Assembly (NCBI GenBank): GCA_034437795.1
Contig: DAOTTI010000207.1
Span: 1 to 27,635 of the forward strand
Source of the DNA: DAOTTI01 sp034437795
GTDB taxonomy: Bacteria > Chloroflexota > UBA11872 > UBA12225
Direction of reading: 5' to 3'
Length of the DNA stretch: 27,635 nucleotides
Part shown: positions 14,032 through 20,128 of the stretch, one piece after another
Layout of the letters: each line of letters begins with the position of its first letter
Numbering within the stretch: position 1 is the first letter of the stretch
The notes under the pieces: model-generated
Told to the model about the DNA's origin: nothing
Databases searched by the model: none
What the model saw: only the letters and a program-made list of their open reading frames with translations
Translations under genes and position numbers: made by a program

Positions 14032-14601
14032 ATGCGCCGCGTGCTTGTTGCCGGGGTTGGTTACACCAACCTGCGAGACATGTCGGCCGGACCGCTGCTG
14101 GCAGCGCGCCTGGCGGCGGAGGCGTGGCCGCACGGGGTGGAGGTCCACGACCTTGGCTATGGGGCGGTGCACGTGGCGCACGACCTGCAGGGGCTGCAGG
14201 AGGACCAGCCGTACGAGCGGGCGGTGGTCTTCGGTGCGGTGGCTCGGGGCCGGGTGCCCGGAACGGTGACCTGCTACCGCTGGGATGGCGTACTGCCGGA
14301 CGCAGGGGCGGTGCAGGCCCAGGTAGCGGAAGCGGTGACGGGCGCCATCTCGCTCGACGCGCTGCTGATTGTTGGCCGGCAGCTCGGCGTGCTGCCGGAC
14401 GAGGTGATCGTCATCGAGCTTGAGCCGGCGGACGACTCCTGGGGCCCCGCACTCACGCCGGCAATGGAGCGAGCCATGGAAGTGGCGCGGCGTACGATCC
14501 GCGACGCCGTGCTGGCCGCGTCCCCTCCTGGGCCGCCGCTGCCGCTGGGCGGCCCTGCGCTGGATCACAGCGCTCGTACATCAGTGGAGCCATCAGCCTA
14601 G
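14032..14601 (+). CDS. Hydrogenase-maturation-protease-like protein (HyaD/HybD fold), ligands incomplete
   Basis: 189 residues. The fold pattern of M52 endopeptidases is visible: RRVLVAGVGYTNLRDMSAGP at the N-terminus, VEVHDLGYG, a hydrophobic strand with VARGRVPGTV, then LDALLIVGRQLGVLPDEVIV and ELEPADDSWGPALTP. M52 enzymes clip the C-terminus of [NiFe]-hydrogenase large subunits after nickel insertion, using three metal ligands (Glu16, Asp62 and His93 in HybD). Here Asp16 fills the first position, but the usual 'VDAV' Asp is replaced (VVFGAV) and the usual 'SHD' His is replaced (ISLDAL). It may be inactive, use other ligands, or have another role. The start is ATG 14032, which has no Shine-Dalgarno because the 11-bp repeats run up to it. 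The last 25 or so residues are low-complexity and merge into repeat DNA. Pairing with a CooC-like ATPase suggests nickel-enzyme maturation. Confidence 0.7.
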   Translation: MRRVLVAGVGYTNLRDMSAGPLLAARLAAEAWPHGVEVHDLGYGAVHVAHDLQGLQEDQPYERAVVFGAVARGRVPGTVTCYRWDGVLPDAGAVQAQVAEAVTGAISLDALLIVGRQLGVLPDEVIVIELEPADDSWGPALTPAMERAMEVARRTIRDAVLAASPPGPPLPLGGPALDHSARTSVEPSA

Positions 14602-14610
14602 ACTGAGACC

Positions 14611-14648
14611 GAGTTCAAAGTTCAAGGTTCGAAGTTCAAGGTTCAACG
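14611..14648. repeat. GTTCAAG-word repeat, copy 1
   Basis: AGTTCAAAGTTCAAGG continues as TTCGAAGTTCAAGGTTCAAC, that is, five near-identical 7-8 bp words. The same words occur at 25585-25614. They are compositionally unlike the GC-rich surroundings. Confidence 0.85.
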
Positions 14649-14692
14649 GGTATCGTCCAGGGGGAGCGAGCAGTAGGCTGTAAGCGGTGAGC

Positions 14693-14836
14693 CTGGAAGC
14701 TGGCGTAGTGGCGGGGCAGGCGCGTGGGAGACGCCAGGGCAAGCGACTTCGCCTGCTCCCGGTCACGCCGGTCATTACGCCGGTGATCGCCCAGCGGGTG
14801 GGAGACGCAAGGGCAAGCGACTTCGCCAGCTTCCAG
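14693..14836. repeat. Nested direct (37 bp) and inverted (13 bp) repeats
   Basis: GTGGGAGACGC(C/A)AGGGCAAGCGACTTCGCC... occurs at 14724-14760 and 14798-14834, offset by 74 bp (twice 37). CTGGAAGCTGGCG (14693-14705) is the exact reverse complement of 14824-14836, bounding the block. The region could fold into an elaborate RNA, but no known RNA class is recognised. Confidence 0.8.
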
Positions 14837-14967
14837 GAGGAGCGTGGCGCAGTAGGCGCGTGGGGCGCGCGCGCCAGGAGCACGCGCCGCAGGCTGGCGT
14901 GCCGGCTTGCGTGATACGTGCGGCCATGCAAGCATGCGCGATAAGGAGCGATAAGGAGGACGCAGCG

Positions 14968-16347
14968 ATGGACGGAGGGACAGCAGGCGCGAAGGTTGCC
15001 GTGCGGCGGGCAACGCTTGTGCGGGGCGCGGCGATACTGGCCGCGCTGCCGGGGCTGGCAGCCTGCGCCGGACGGGGTGTACCGAGCCAGGCGCCGGAAA
15101 AGCGCTCGCTCGGCCCGGCCACGCTCGACGTGATCACGCGGGACGATCCGATCGAGCGGGGGCTGATGCTTCAGCTCTACGACCTGTTCACCCAGCGCTA
15201 TCCGCAGATCAAGATCGAGCCGGTTTCGCCGGGGGCGAACTTCAACGACAAGATCGCGTCGCTTCTGGCCGCGGGCACGCCGCCGGCGCTGACGGGGCCG
15301 TGGGGGACCGGCGGGTACCGCGTGTGGGCCATCAAGGGGGTGCTGGTGGAGCTTGACGCCCTGATCGCGCGGGACAAGGTCGATCTGTCCGACTTTTACC
15401 CGAGGTTCGTGGAGTTCACCAAGCTGGGCGGCAAGCGGTACGCCCTGCCGATGGGGATCGGGATCCAGGTGCTGGCCTACAACCGCGAGCTGTTCCAGAA
15501 GGGCGGGCAGGCGCTCCCGCCCGGCTGGGGGGACCGGAGCTGGAACTGGGACAAGTACGTCACCGTGGCCAGGGCGCTCACGCGGAGCACGGATGGCGCG
15601 GACGCGCAGTGGGGGAGCGGCAATCCCTGGGGGGATGAACGGCGGATCGCCTACGTCTACGGCGGCGCCTGGTTTGACCTGAAGGCGTACGAGACGGGCA
15701 AGCCGACCACCTTCCTGCACGAGCCGGATGCGGTGATTGAGGGCATTCAGTTCGTCGCTGACCTGACGCACAAGTTCCGCGTGCGGCCGACGCCCGACGA
15801 GGCGCGGCGGGTAGCGGGGAATGTGGCGCCGTTCCTGGCGGGGCGCCTGGCGATGGAGGCGGTGGCCACCAGCAGCTTCGCCCGCTACTCCGACGCCGGG
15901 GCCCCGGCGTGGGGGGTGGCGGCGCTGCCGCACCCGCCGAAGCTGGCGCGGCGCAACTGGATCACGCCCGACCCGTGGTTCGGCTTCAAGCTGGCGCGCT
16001 ATGGGGACGAGCAGTGGGAGCTGATGAAGTTCGTCACCAGCCGCGAGGCGATGCGCATCTTCCCGCTGCAGTCCACCTTCGTGCCCCCGCGCCAGTCGCT
16101 GGCGGCGGAGTTCCGCGAGCACTACGTCAGGCTGGGCAAGCTCACGGCGGAGGACATCAACCGGACGCTGGAGGCGTTGCCGACGGGCTTCGCCACCACC
16201 TCGCACGCGGTGCCTTTGTTCACCGACGTTTGGACGCAGGTGCTCAGGCCGGAGCTGGATCGGGTGCTGGCCGGCGAGATTACGGCCCGTGCCTTCATCG
16301 AGCGGGTGCGCCCCGGCGTGGAGGCGATGATCCGCGCCCAGACGTAG
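14968..16347 (+). CDS. ABC transporter sugar-binding lipoprotein (family 1)
   Basis: 459 residues. An N-terminal signal with RRATLVRGAAILAALPGLA ends at lipobox Ala-Cys (LAAC), so the mature protein is lipid-anchored; the twin Arg could allow Tat export. The mature part has the SBP_bac_1 layout: DLFTQRYPQIKIEPVSPG, GTPPALTGPWG, FTKLGGKRYALPMGIGIQVL with YNRELFQKGG, WDKYVTVARALT, FLAGRLAMEAV and a Trp-rich C-terminal lobe. Such proteins deliver oligosaccharides or sugar acids to ABC importers. No permease or ATPase follows, which is unusual. ATG 14968 has AAGGAGGA at a 7-nt spacing; a similar AAGGAG stands 10 bp earlier. Confidence 0.92.
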   Translation: MDGGTAGAKVAVRRATLVRGAAILAALPGLAACAGRGVPSQAPEKRSLGPATLDVITRDDPIERGLMLQLYDLFTQRYPQIKIEPVSPGANFNDKIASLLAAGTPPALTGPWGTGGYRVWAIKGVLVELDALIARDKVDLSDFYPRFVEFTKLGGKRYALPMGIGIQVLAYNRELFQKGGQALPPGWGDRSWNWDKYVTVARALTRSTDGADAQWGSGNPWGDERRIAYVYGGAWFDLKAYETGKPTTFLHEPDAVIEGIQFVADLTHKFRVRPTPDEARRVAGNVAPFLAGRLAMEAVATSSFARYSDAGAPAWGVAALPHPPKLARRNWITPDPWFGFKLARYGDEQWELMKFVTSREAMRIFPLQSTFVPPRQSLAAEFREHYVRLGKLTAEDINRTLEALPTGFATTSHAVPLFTDVWTQVLRPELDRVLAGEITARAFIERVRPGVEAMIRAQT

Positions 16348-16552
16348 CGACGGAGACCCGACCGGACGCGTGACCGGAGCAGCGGACGAAGGGCCAGCGC
16401 CGCGGGCGTCCTGTGCGACGGAGGGTTTACGAGCAGGCCAGAACGGGGCCAGGGTGGCGGCGCGCTGCGAAGGAGGATCGGCCATCAGGCTAACCCGGAG
16501 CCCTGTGAAAGTGGCCGGCCACTCCATATTCTTCATTCTTCACAAGCAGAGC

Positions 16553-16668
16553 CCTCCCCACCGCCCGCTGCGCGGACCCCCGCTCTCCCATGGGGAGAGG
16601 GAATTCTCCGATGGCTGAGAATGAGCAGCCCTCATCCTAACCCTCTCCCATAGGGAGAGCTTCCGCGC
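16553..16668. repeat. Two REP-like hairpins in tandem
   Basis: GAGCCCTCCCC... leads to GCTCTCCC-AT-GGGGAGAGG around 16580-16600. GCAGCCCTCATCCTAACC then leads to CTCTCCC-ATA-GGGAGAG around 16643-16659. Both match the family layout. Confidence 0.7.
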
Positions 16669-16752
16669 TGAAGCGGTTCACGATCTCCTGGTTCAGTTCG
16701 ACGCCGAGCCTGGGGCCTGAGGGACAGCGATACAGCCGTCAGCGTCCAGGCG
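16659..16752 (-). pseudogene. Relic of the C-terminus of an enolase-superfamily (mandelate racemase-like) gene
   Basis: On the minus strand from 16752 the DNA reads LDADGCIAVPQAPG, then after a small frame shift LGVELNQEIVNRFSAEA. Family members end in 'DG.(V/I).VP..PGLGVEL(N/D)(E/Q)E.(V/L).R(F/Y)', so the order and spacing match. Nothing further upstream resembles the family, and the tail runs into a REP hairpin. This is short and interpreted by eye. Confidence 0.45.
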
Positions 16753-16875
16753 ACAGGGGGTGGGGAGGAGCTCGTTGGGGACCGGCCGGCGCTCTCGCGT
16801 GGGTGGGGGGTGCACTCATCTCTTGAATGCGAGTAAGACATCCGGATCAGCGCCCGCAGCAGACCCCACGGCCTG

Positions 16876-16901
16876 GCCCCCTCTCCGACGCGGAGAGGGG
16901 G
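16876..16901. repeat. REP-like hairpin
   Basis: CCCCTCTCC (16878-16886), a GACGC loop and GGAGAGGGG (16892-16900) form a perfect 9-bp stem. Confidence 0.7.
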
Positions 16902-16977
16902 GACGAGGACCAAGGGGAGAGGGTGTCACCCACGGTGGGCAGGACGCCCGTGCTGGGACGCGGGGAGGGGGAGCGGC

Positions 16978-17013
16978 GGCCATGTTCTGGCGCTATCCGG
17001 AACGGTTGCGCAC
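16978..17013 (+). repeat. Composite dispersed repeat, copy 2 (36 bp)
   Basis: GGCCATGTTCTGGCGCTATC followed by CGGAACGGTTGCGCAC matches 3395-3430 at 32 of 36 positions. Confidence 0.8.
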
Positions 17014-17052
17014 GTCTTCTTCTCTCGAGCGGGGTGGGGCCGGCGTTCGTTC

Positions 17053-17105
17053 GTGCGGCTTGGCCCCGCCGCCCCCGCTCCCGCACGCGGGAAAGGGGGA
17101 ACGAG
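17053..17105 (+). repeat. Second composite repeat, copy 1
   Basis: GTGCGGCTTGGCCCC, GCCCCCGCTCC, a variable loop and GGGGGAACGA recur in the same order at 22956-23004. Confidence 0.75.
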
Positions 17106-17297
17106 GGTCACCAGTGACGACGTACTCCGCCGGCGCGTAGGCGCGCACCAGCGCCACGCTCCACTGATCAGCCCGCGCCAAGCGTGCCAGGGACGGAGAC
17201 GGGTGAACGTCAGATTGTGCCGGTACGGGGCACGCCGTCGGCCGGCACCAGGGACCAACGTGGCCAGACTTGGCGTGTGAGAAGTCCGCCCGCCGCA

Positions 17298-17334
17298 CGG
17301 CGGCGCCCGGCGTAACTGACGCCGGGCGCCGCCG
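17298..17334 (+). terminator. Perfect 16-bp stem-loop, terminator-like
   Basis: CGGCGGCGCCCGGCGT (17298-17313), loop AACTG, then the exact complement (17319-17334), followed on the plus strand by TTCTCCTCCTCTC. This is the strongest hairpin in the window. The pyrimidine-rich but not T-only tail makes intrinsic termination plausible rather than certain. No plus-strand gene ends just upstream, so it is an orphan. Confidence 0.5.
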
Positions 17335-17509
17335 TTCTCCTCCTCTCGCCCCGGAGCTCGCCTGTATGGTCTCCAGGTCATTGCCGATGGCGCCGCTCTC
17401 GATGAATACGTCACCTGGCGCGAAGAACCGGCATCACCATGATACTACCATGACGTTGACGTTAGCGTCAGCAGCGCCACGGCATTTGGGCGAGTGGCGA
17501 GTGGCGAGT

Positions 17510-17565
17510 GGAGCCCTCACCGTCGCCCTCACCCTAGCATTCTCCCACGGGGAGAGGTGCCGGCT
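17510..17565. repeat. REP-like element overlapping the fusion gene's 3' end
   Basis: GAGTGGAGCCCTCACCGTCG, CCCTCACCCTAGCATTCTCC and GGGGAGAGGTGCC form the typical layout. TAG 17536-17534 (minus strand) lies within it. Confidence 0.7.
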
Positions 17566-18625
17566 CGCTGGCGGCGGTGCGCCAGTGGTCGAAGTGGGTC
17601 ACGTCGGCGAGCGGGCGCCGGCGGACGGGGCCGCGCGGGACGGCGGGATAGCCGATAGGGATCAGGGCATAGGTATCGACGTGCTCGGGAATGCCCAGGA
17701 GGGCCTTGACCTGCGCTTCGCGCCGCAGGTGCAGCGTGGTCAGGCAGGCGCCGAGGCCGATCGCGCGGGCCGCGAGGAGCAGGTTCTGCACCGCCGGATA
17801 GATGGACGCACCAGCGCTGCGCCCGGGCGCGCCGGCGTTCGGGCTGCGCTGAAGGCAGGCCAGGATCAGCACCGGCGGCTCGTCGCCCATGTGCTCCGCC
17901 AGGTACTCGGCGGAGCGGAGCAAGCGCCGGCGGTGCGGGTCCGGCTCAGTGGCCAGCCGGCCGGCGGGGTAGGCCTCGCGGAACCCCTGGCGGTAGAACT
18001 CGCCGAGCTGCCGGCGCAGGTCCGGCCGGCGCACGATGACGAAGCGCCAGGCCTGCGCGTTCGTCCCGTTTGGCGCCTGGATCGCCGCCTCCAGGATGCG
18101 GTGGAGCAGCTCATTGGGGACGGGATCGGGCCGGAAGCGCCGGATGGAGCGGGCGGTGTGCATCGCCTCGAAGAGGTTGAGGGTGCGCGCCGGGGTGGGA
18201 GGCGTCTCGTCGCGCTGCTGGAGCACCTGGCCGCCGAGGGTCATCACCAGGTCGACGCGGACGAGCACGGCGACGCCCTTTCGCTCCGGATCGCGGTTGA
18301 GCTCGGGCGCGACGATGCGGGCCAGGACCTGCTCACGGAGCGGGCCGGCGGGGTGGACGGTGGCCTGGCCGTAGAAGCGCCAGGAGATGCGCCGGGGCGG
18401 GTCGCGGTAGAGCACGGTGACGTAGGGGTTCTCTTCCACGTGCTCCAGCTGGCGGCCGCGGGTGCGGTCCCAGTAGGCAAGATGCTGCTCGTCGAAGACC
18501 ATCATCGAGCCCCGCAGGCTGATGTTGGGCTGGCCGCGGGCGGAGGCCGTGGCAACGACGCAGGGCGTGCCATTGGCGAGGGCGTTGTCGATCGCGTCCT
18601 GGAATTCGGTCAGGTTGATTGCCAT
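17534..18625 (-). CDS. Fusion of PNPOx-like FMN-binding split barrel and nitroreductase
   Basis: 363 residues in two domains. Residues about 1-145 are a pyridoxamine-5'-phosphate-oxidase-like barrel (INLTEFQDAIDNALANGTPC, VVATASARGQPNISLRGSMM, LAYWDRTRGRQLEHVEENPY). Residues about 180-350 are a nitroreductase (MHTARSIRRFRPDPVPNELL with LHRILEAAIQAPNGTNAQAW, then PAVQNLLLAARAIGLGACLT and LIPIGYPA). Both families bind FMN or F420-like flavins and act in redox chemistry of small molecules; the fused substrate is unknown. ATG 18625 starts just 6 nt after a TATCAT box and has no Shine-Dalgarno, suggesting a leaderless mRNA. The last residues (PAPLPVGEC) and the stop are encoded by a REP copy. Confidence 0.88.
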   Translation of the reverse strand: MAINLTEFQDAIDNALANGTPCVVATASARGQPNISLRGSMMVFDEQHLAYWDRTRGRQLEHVEENPYVTVLYRDPPRRISWRFYGQATVHPAGPLREQVLARIVAPELNRDPERKGVAVLVRVDLVMTLGGQVLQQRDETPPTPARTLNLFEAMHTARSIRRFRPDPVPNELLHRILEAAIQAPNGTNAQAWRFVIVRRPDLRRQLGEFYRQGFREAYPAGRLATEPDPHRRRLLRSAEYLAEHMGDEPPVLILACLQRSPNAGAPGRSAGASIYPAVQNLLLAARAIGLGACLTTLHLRREAQVKALLGIPEHVDTYALIPIGYPAVPRGPVRRRPLADVTHFDHWRTAASEPAPLPVGEC

Positions 18626-18631
18626 GGGTGC

Positions 18632-18637
18632 ATGATA
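18632..18637 (-). promoter_or_regulatory. Candidate -10 box of a leaderless transcript
   Basis: Minus-strand TATCAT (18637-18632) is 6 nt from the A of ATG 18625, so transcription would begin at or next to the start codon. No good -35 box is seen; the REP hairpin 18657-18684 occupies that side. Confidence 0.4.
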
Positions 18638-18656
18638 GCCGGTGGTGGCCGCGTGG

Positions 18657-18684
18657 CCCCTTCTCCTGCGTGCGGGAGAAGGGG
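18657..18684. repeat. REP-like hairpin between divergent genes
   Basis: CCCCTTCTCC (18657-18666) and GGAGAAGGGG (18675-18684) form a perfect 10-bp stem with an 8-nt loop. The T:A pair in mid-stem replaces C:G of other copies on both sides, a compensatory change. Confidence 0.75.
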
Positions 18685-18730
18685 AGCAAGGGCGACCGCC
18701 GTGTGGGGCCGGTCCGCCGGGGCCGGGGGA

Positions 18731-18736
18731 TACAAT
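18731..18736 (+). promoter_or_regulatory. Candidate -10 box for the acetyltransferase gene
   Basis: TACAAT stands out in GC-rich DNA about 50 bp before GTG 18786. No recognisable -35 lies 16-18 bp upstream. Confidence 0.3.
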
Positions 18737-18785
18737 GGCCGCAAGTGGAGATCGGAGACCAGGAGTCGGCGAAGGGCGGGATGCC

Positions 18786-19388
18786 GTGGACCGGTTGCGC
18801 GAGCATACGATCACGCTCACCGGCGAGCGAGTGGTGCTCCGCCCCATGACAGAGCGCGACTGGCCGCTGGTTCTCGCCATCAACAACGACGCGGAGATCG
18901 CCTACTTCACGGAGGGAGGCGAATGGCAGCCGTATTCACTGGAGCGGCTGCAGCAGATCTACCGCGCCATCTCTGAGCGGGCGCTCATGTTCGTCATGGA
19001 GCACGAGGGCCGGGCCATCGGCGAATGCTGGCTACAGCGCATGAACGTCCAGCGGATCCTTGACGAGTTCCGGGGCCAGGACGTGCGGCGCATCGACATC
19101 GCCATCGGGGTCAAGGAGCTGTGGGGCAAAGGATTGGGCAGCGAGGCGATCTGGCTGCTCGTGCAGCTGGCCTTCGAGCGCGAGGGCGCCGACCTGCTGG
19201 TTTGCTTTGCCGGCGGCCATAACCCGCGCAGCCGGCGGGCTTTCGAGAGGGCGGGGTTCAGCGTGCTGCGGACGGTGCCGGACGCGGATGACCGGAAGTC
19301 GGGCTTTAGCTACGATCTGATCCTGACACGGGAGCGCTACGACCGCGCCCGGCAGGCGCAAGGCACCGTGGCGGCGCCGCCTGCATGA
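18786..19388 (+). CDS. GNAT-family N-acetyltransferase (RimJ/RimL-like)
   Basis: 200 residues. An N-terminal beta strand LTGERVVLRPMTERDW begins the GNAT fold. The acetyl-CoA-binding motif A is IAIGVKELWGKGLGSEAIWL (R/K-x-x-G-x-G type). The family's 'N..S.RAFE.(A)GF' motif is present as GHNPRSRRAFERAGFSVLR. The protein probably transfers an acetyl group from acetyl-CoA to an amine; the substrate cannot be told. GTG 18786 was chosen because it places the fold directly at the N-terminus; ATG 18735 overlaps the candidate -10 box. It is divergent from the flavoprotein fusion gene, with a REP hairpin between. Confidence 0.9.
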   Translation: MDRLREHTITLTGERVVLRPMTERDWPLVLAINNDAEIAYFTEGGEWQPYSLERLQQIYRAISERALMFVMEHEGRAIGECWLQRMNVQRILDEFRGQDVRRIDIAIGVKELWGKGLGSEAIWLLVQLAFEREGADLLVCFAGGHNPRSRRAFERAGFSVLRTVPDADDRKSGFSYDLILTRERYDRARQAQGTVAAPPA

Positions 19389-19611
19389 GGGCCGGGCGTG
19401 CCGGAAGGACGGCGACCATTCGAACAGGCTGGATTGTTGAGGAGCGGAGCCCAGTAGCGAGTAGCGAGTGGAGCCCTCGCCATCGCGCTCGCCCGAAGGG
19501 ATAGGGGGCATGCGCGGATGGGCCTGCGGTGGCTGACAGACCATCACCTTCGCCCGAAGGGAGAGGGGAGCCGACGTCGGCCAGGGCGGCCGCGCTCCGC
19601 TTCGTCTTCAG
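19389..19611. repeat. Repeat-filled spacer: GAGTAGC words and REP-like stems
   Basis: GCGGAGCCCAGTAGCGAGTA then GCGAGTGGAGCCCTCGCC (about 19444-19481) joins the GAGTAGC word to a REP start. GCTCGCCCGAAGGGATAGGG and CTTCGCCCGAAGGGAGAGGG are two diverged stems. No gene seen. Confidence 0.6.
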
Positions 19612-19902
19612 GTGGTGTTGCGGCTGGTGCGGTTGGTAGAGGGCGTCTTTGCCCTCTCGCTCCTCGAGGAGCTGGCGCACCGCACGAACCTGGCGATGTT
19701 GCTGGTCTTGACGGCGCTCAGCGCCGCCGGGAGAACCGTGGGGGCGCTGGCGGCGGTGTCCGCCCACGTGCAGCGCCTGGCCGGATGGCACTTCGGTGAG
19801 GCGATCGTGCTGCTGGGGGTGTACCTGATCGTACGTGGGCTGCTGGAGGCCTTTGTCTGGCCCAACCTGGTCTGGTTCGGGGGCAAGGTCAAGAACGGGT
19901 AG
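19612..19902 (+). CDS. Small hypothetical membrane protein
   Basis: 96 residues. Two clear hydrophobic stretches are LAMLLVLTALSAAGRTVGAL (about residues 27-46) and AIVLLGVYLIVRGLLEAFVW (about 64-83), with a short polar tail GGKVKNG. Alternating charged and hydrophobic residues at the N-terminus (LRLVRLVEGVFALSLLEEL) look amphipathic. I do not recognise the family. The start at GTG 19612 lacks a good ribosome site, and the gene could be a truncated piece of something larger. The opposite strand is also open here but shows no family features. Confidence 0.4.
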   Translation: MVLRLVRLVEGVFALSLLEELAHRTNLAMLLVLTALSAAGRTVGALAAVSAHVQRLAGWHFGEAIVLLGVYLIVRGLLEAFVWPNLVWFGGKVKNG

Positions 19903-20128
19903 CTGGACGACCTGCTGCTCATGCCGGCGCCGATCCGCTGGCGCTGGTCGGCGAGGTAGCCGCCGCCGTGGGAAGCGGTCTGCGTAGTGCAGCTGGTGTG
20001 GCAGGCCGGTCTGCGCCGGTACGCAAGCGCCACGAGCTGCTGGGGAAGCGGCGCTGCGGCCGGTACAGGTCCGTGGCGTGCCACAATAGCTGCTACATTC
20101 GCCGTTCCACGAAAGGGACCGATTGGCC

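Larger units (their letters stand above)
14602..14967. other. 366-bp spacer of nested repeats
   Basis: It contains GTTCAAG-type words (14611-14648), a 37-bp direct repeat (14724-14760 and 14798-14834), a 13-bp perfect inverted repeat (14693-14705 / 14824-14836) and the ribosome site of the next gene. No gene is recognised. Confidence 0.6.
16348..17533. other. 1.2-kb gene-less region of repeats and gene relics
   Basis: In order: REP hairpins (about 16553-16660), a relic of an enolase-superfamily C-terminus (16659-16752, minus), another hairpin (16878-16900), two composite repeats (16978-17013 and 17053-17105), a 16-bp stem-loop (17298-17334), a TGACGTTAGCGTCA palindrome (about 17457-17470) and a REP copy (17510-17560). 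Minus-strand stretches such as LARADQWSVALVRAYAPAEY (about 17115-17190) look protein-like but are broken by stops and frame changes. Confidence 0.55.

Noticed and set aside
14620..14640. tRNA T-loop-like GGTTCGAA
   Set aside because: It is part of the GTTCAAG word repeat; no cloverleaf can be drawn around it.
14593..16536. 647-codon minus-strand open frame
   Set aside because: Antisense to the sugar-binding lipoprotein gene and repeat DNA; Arg/Pro/Leu-rich with no domain.
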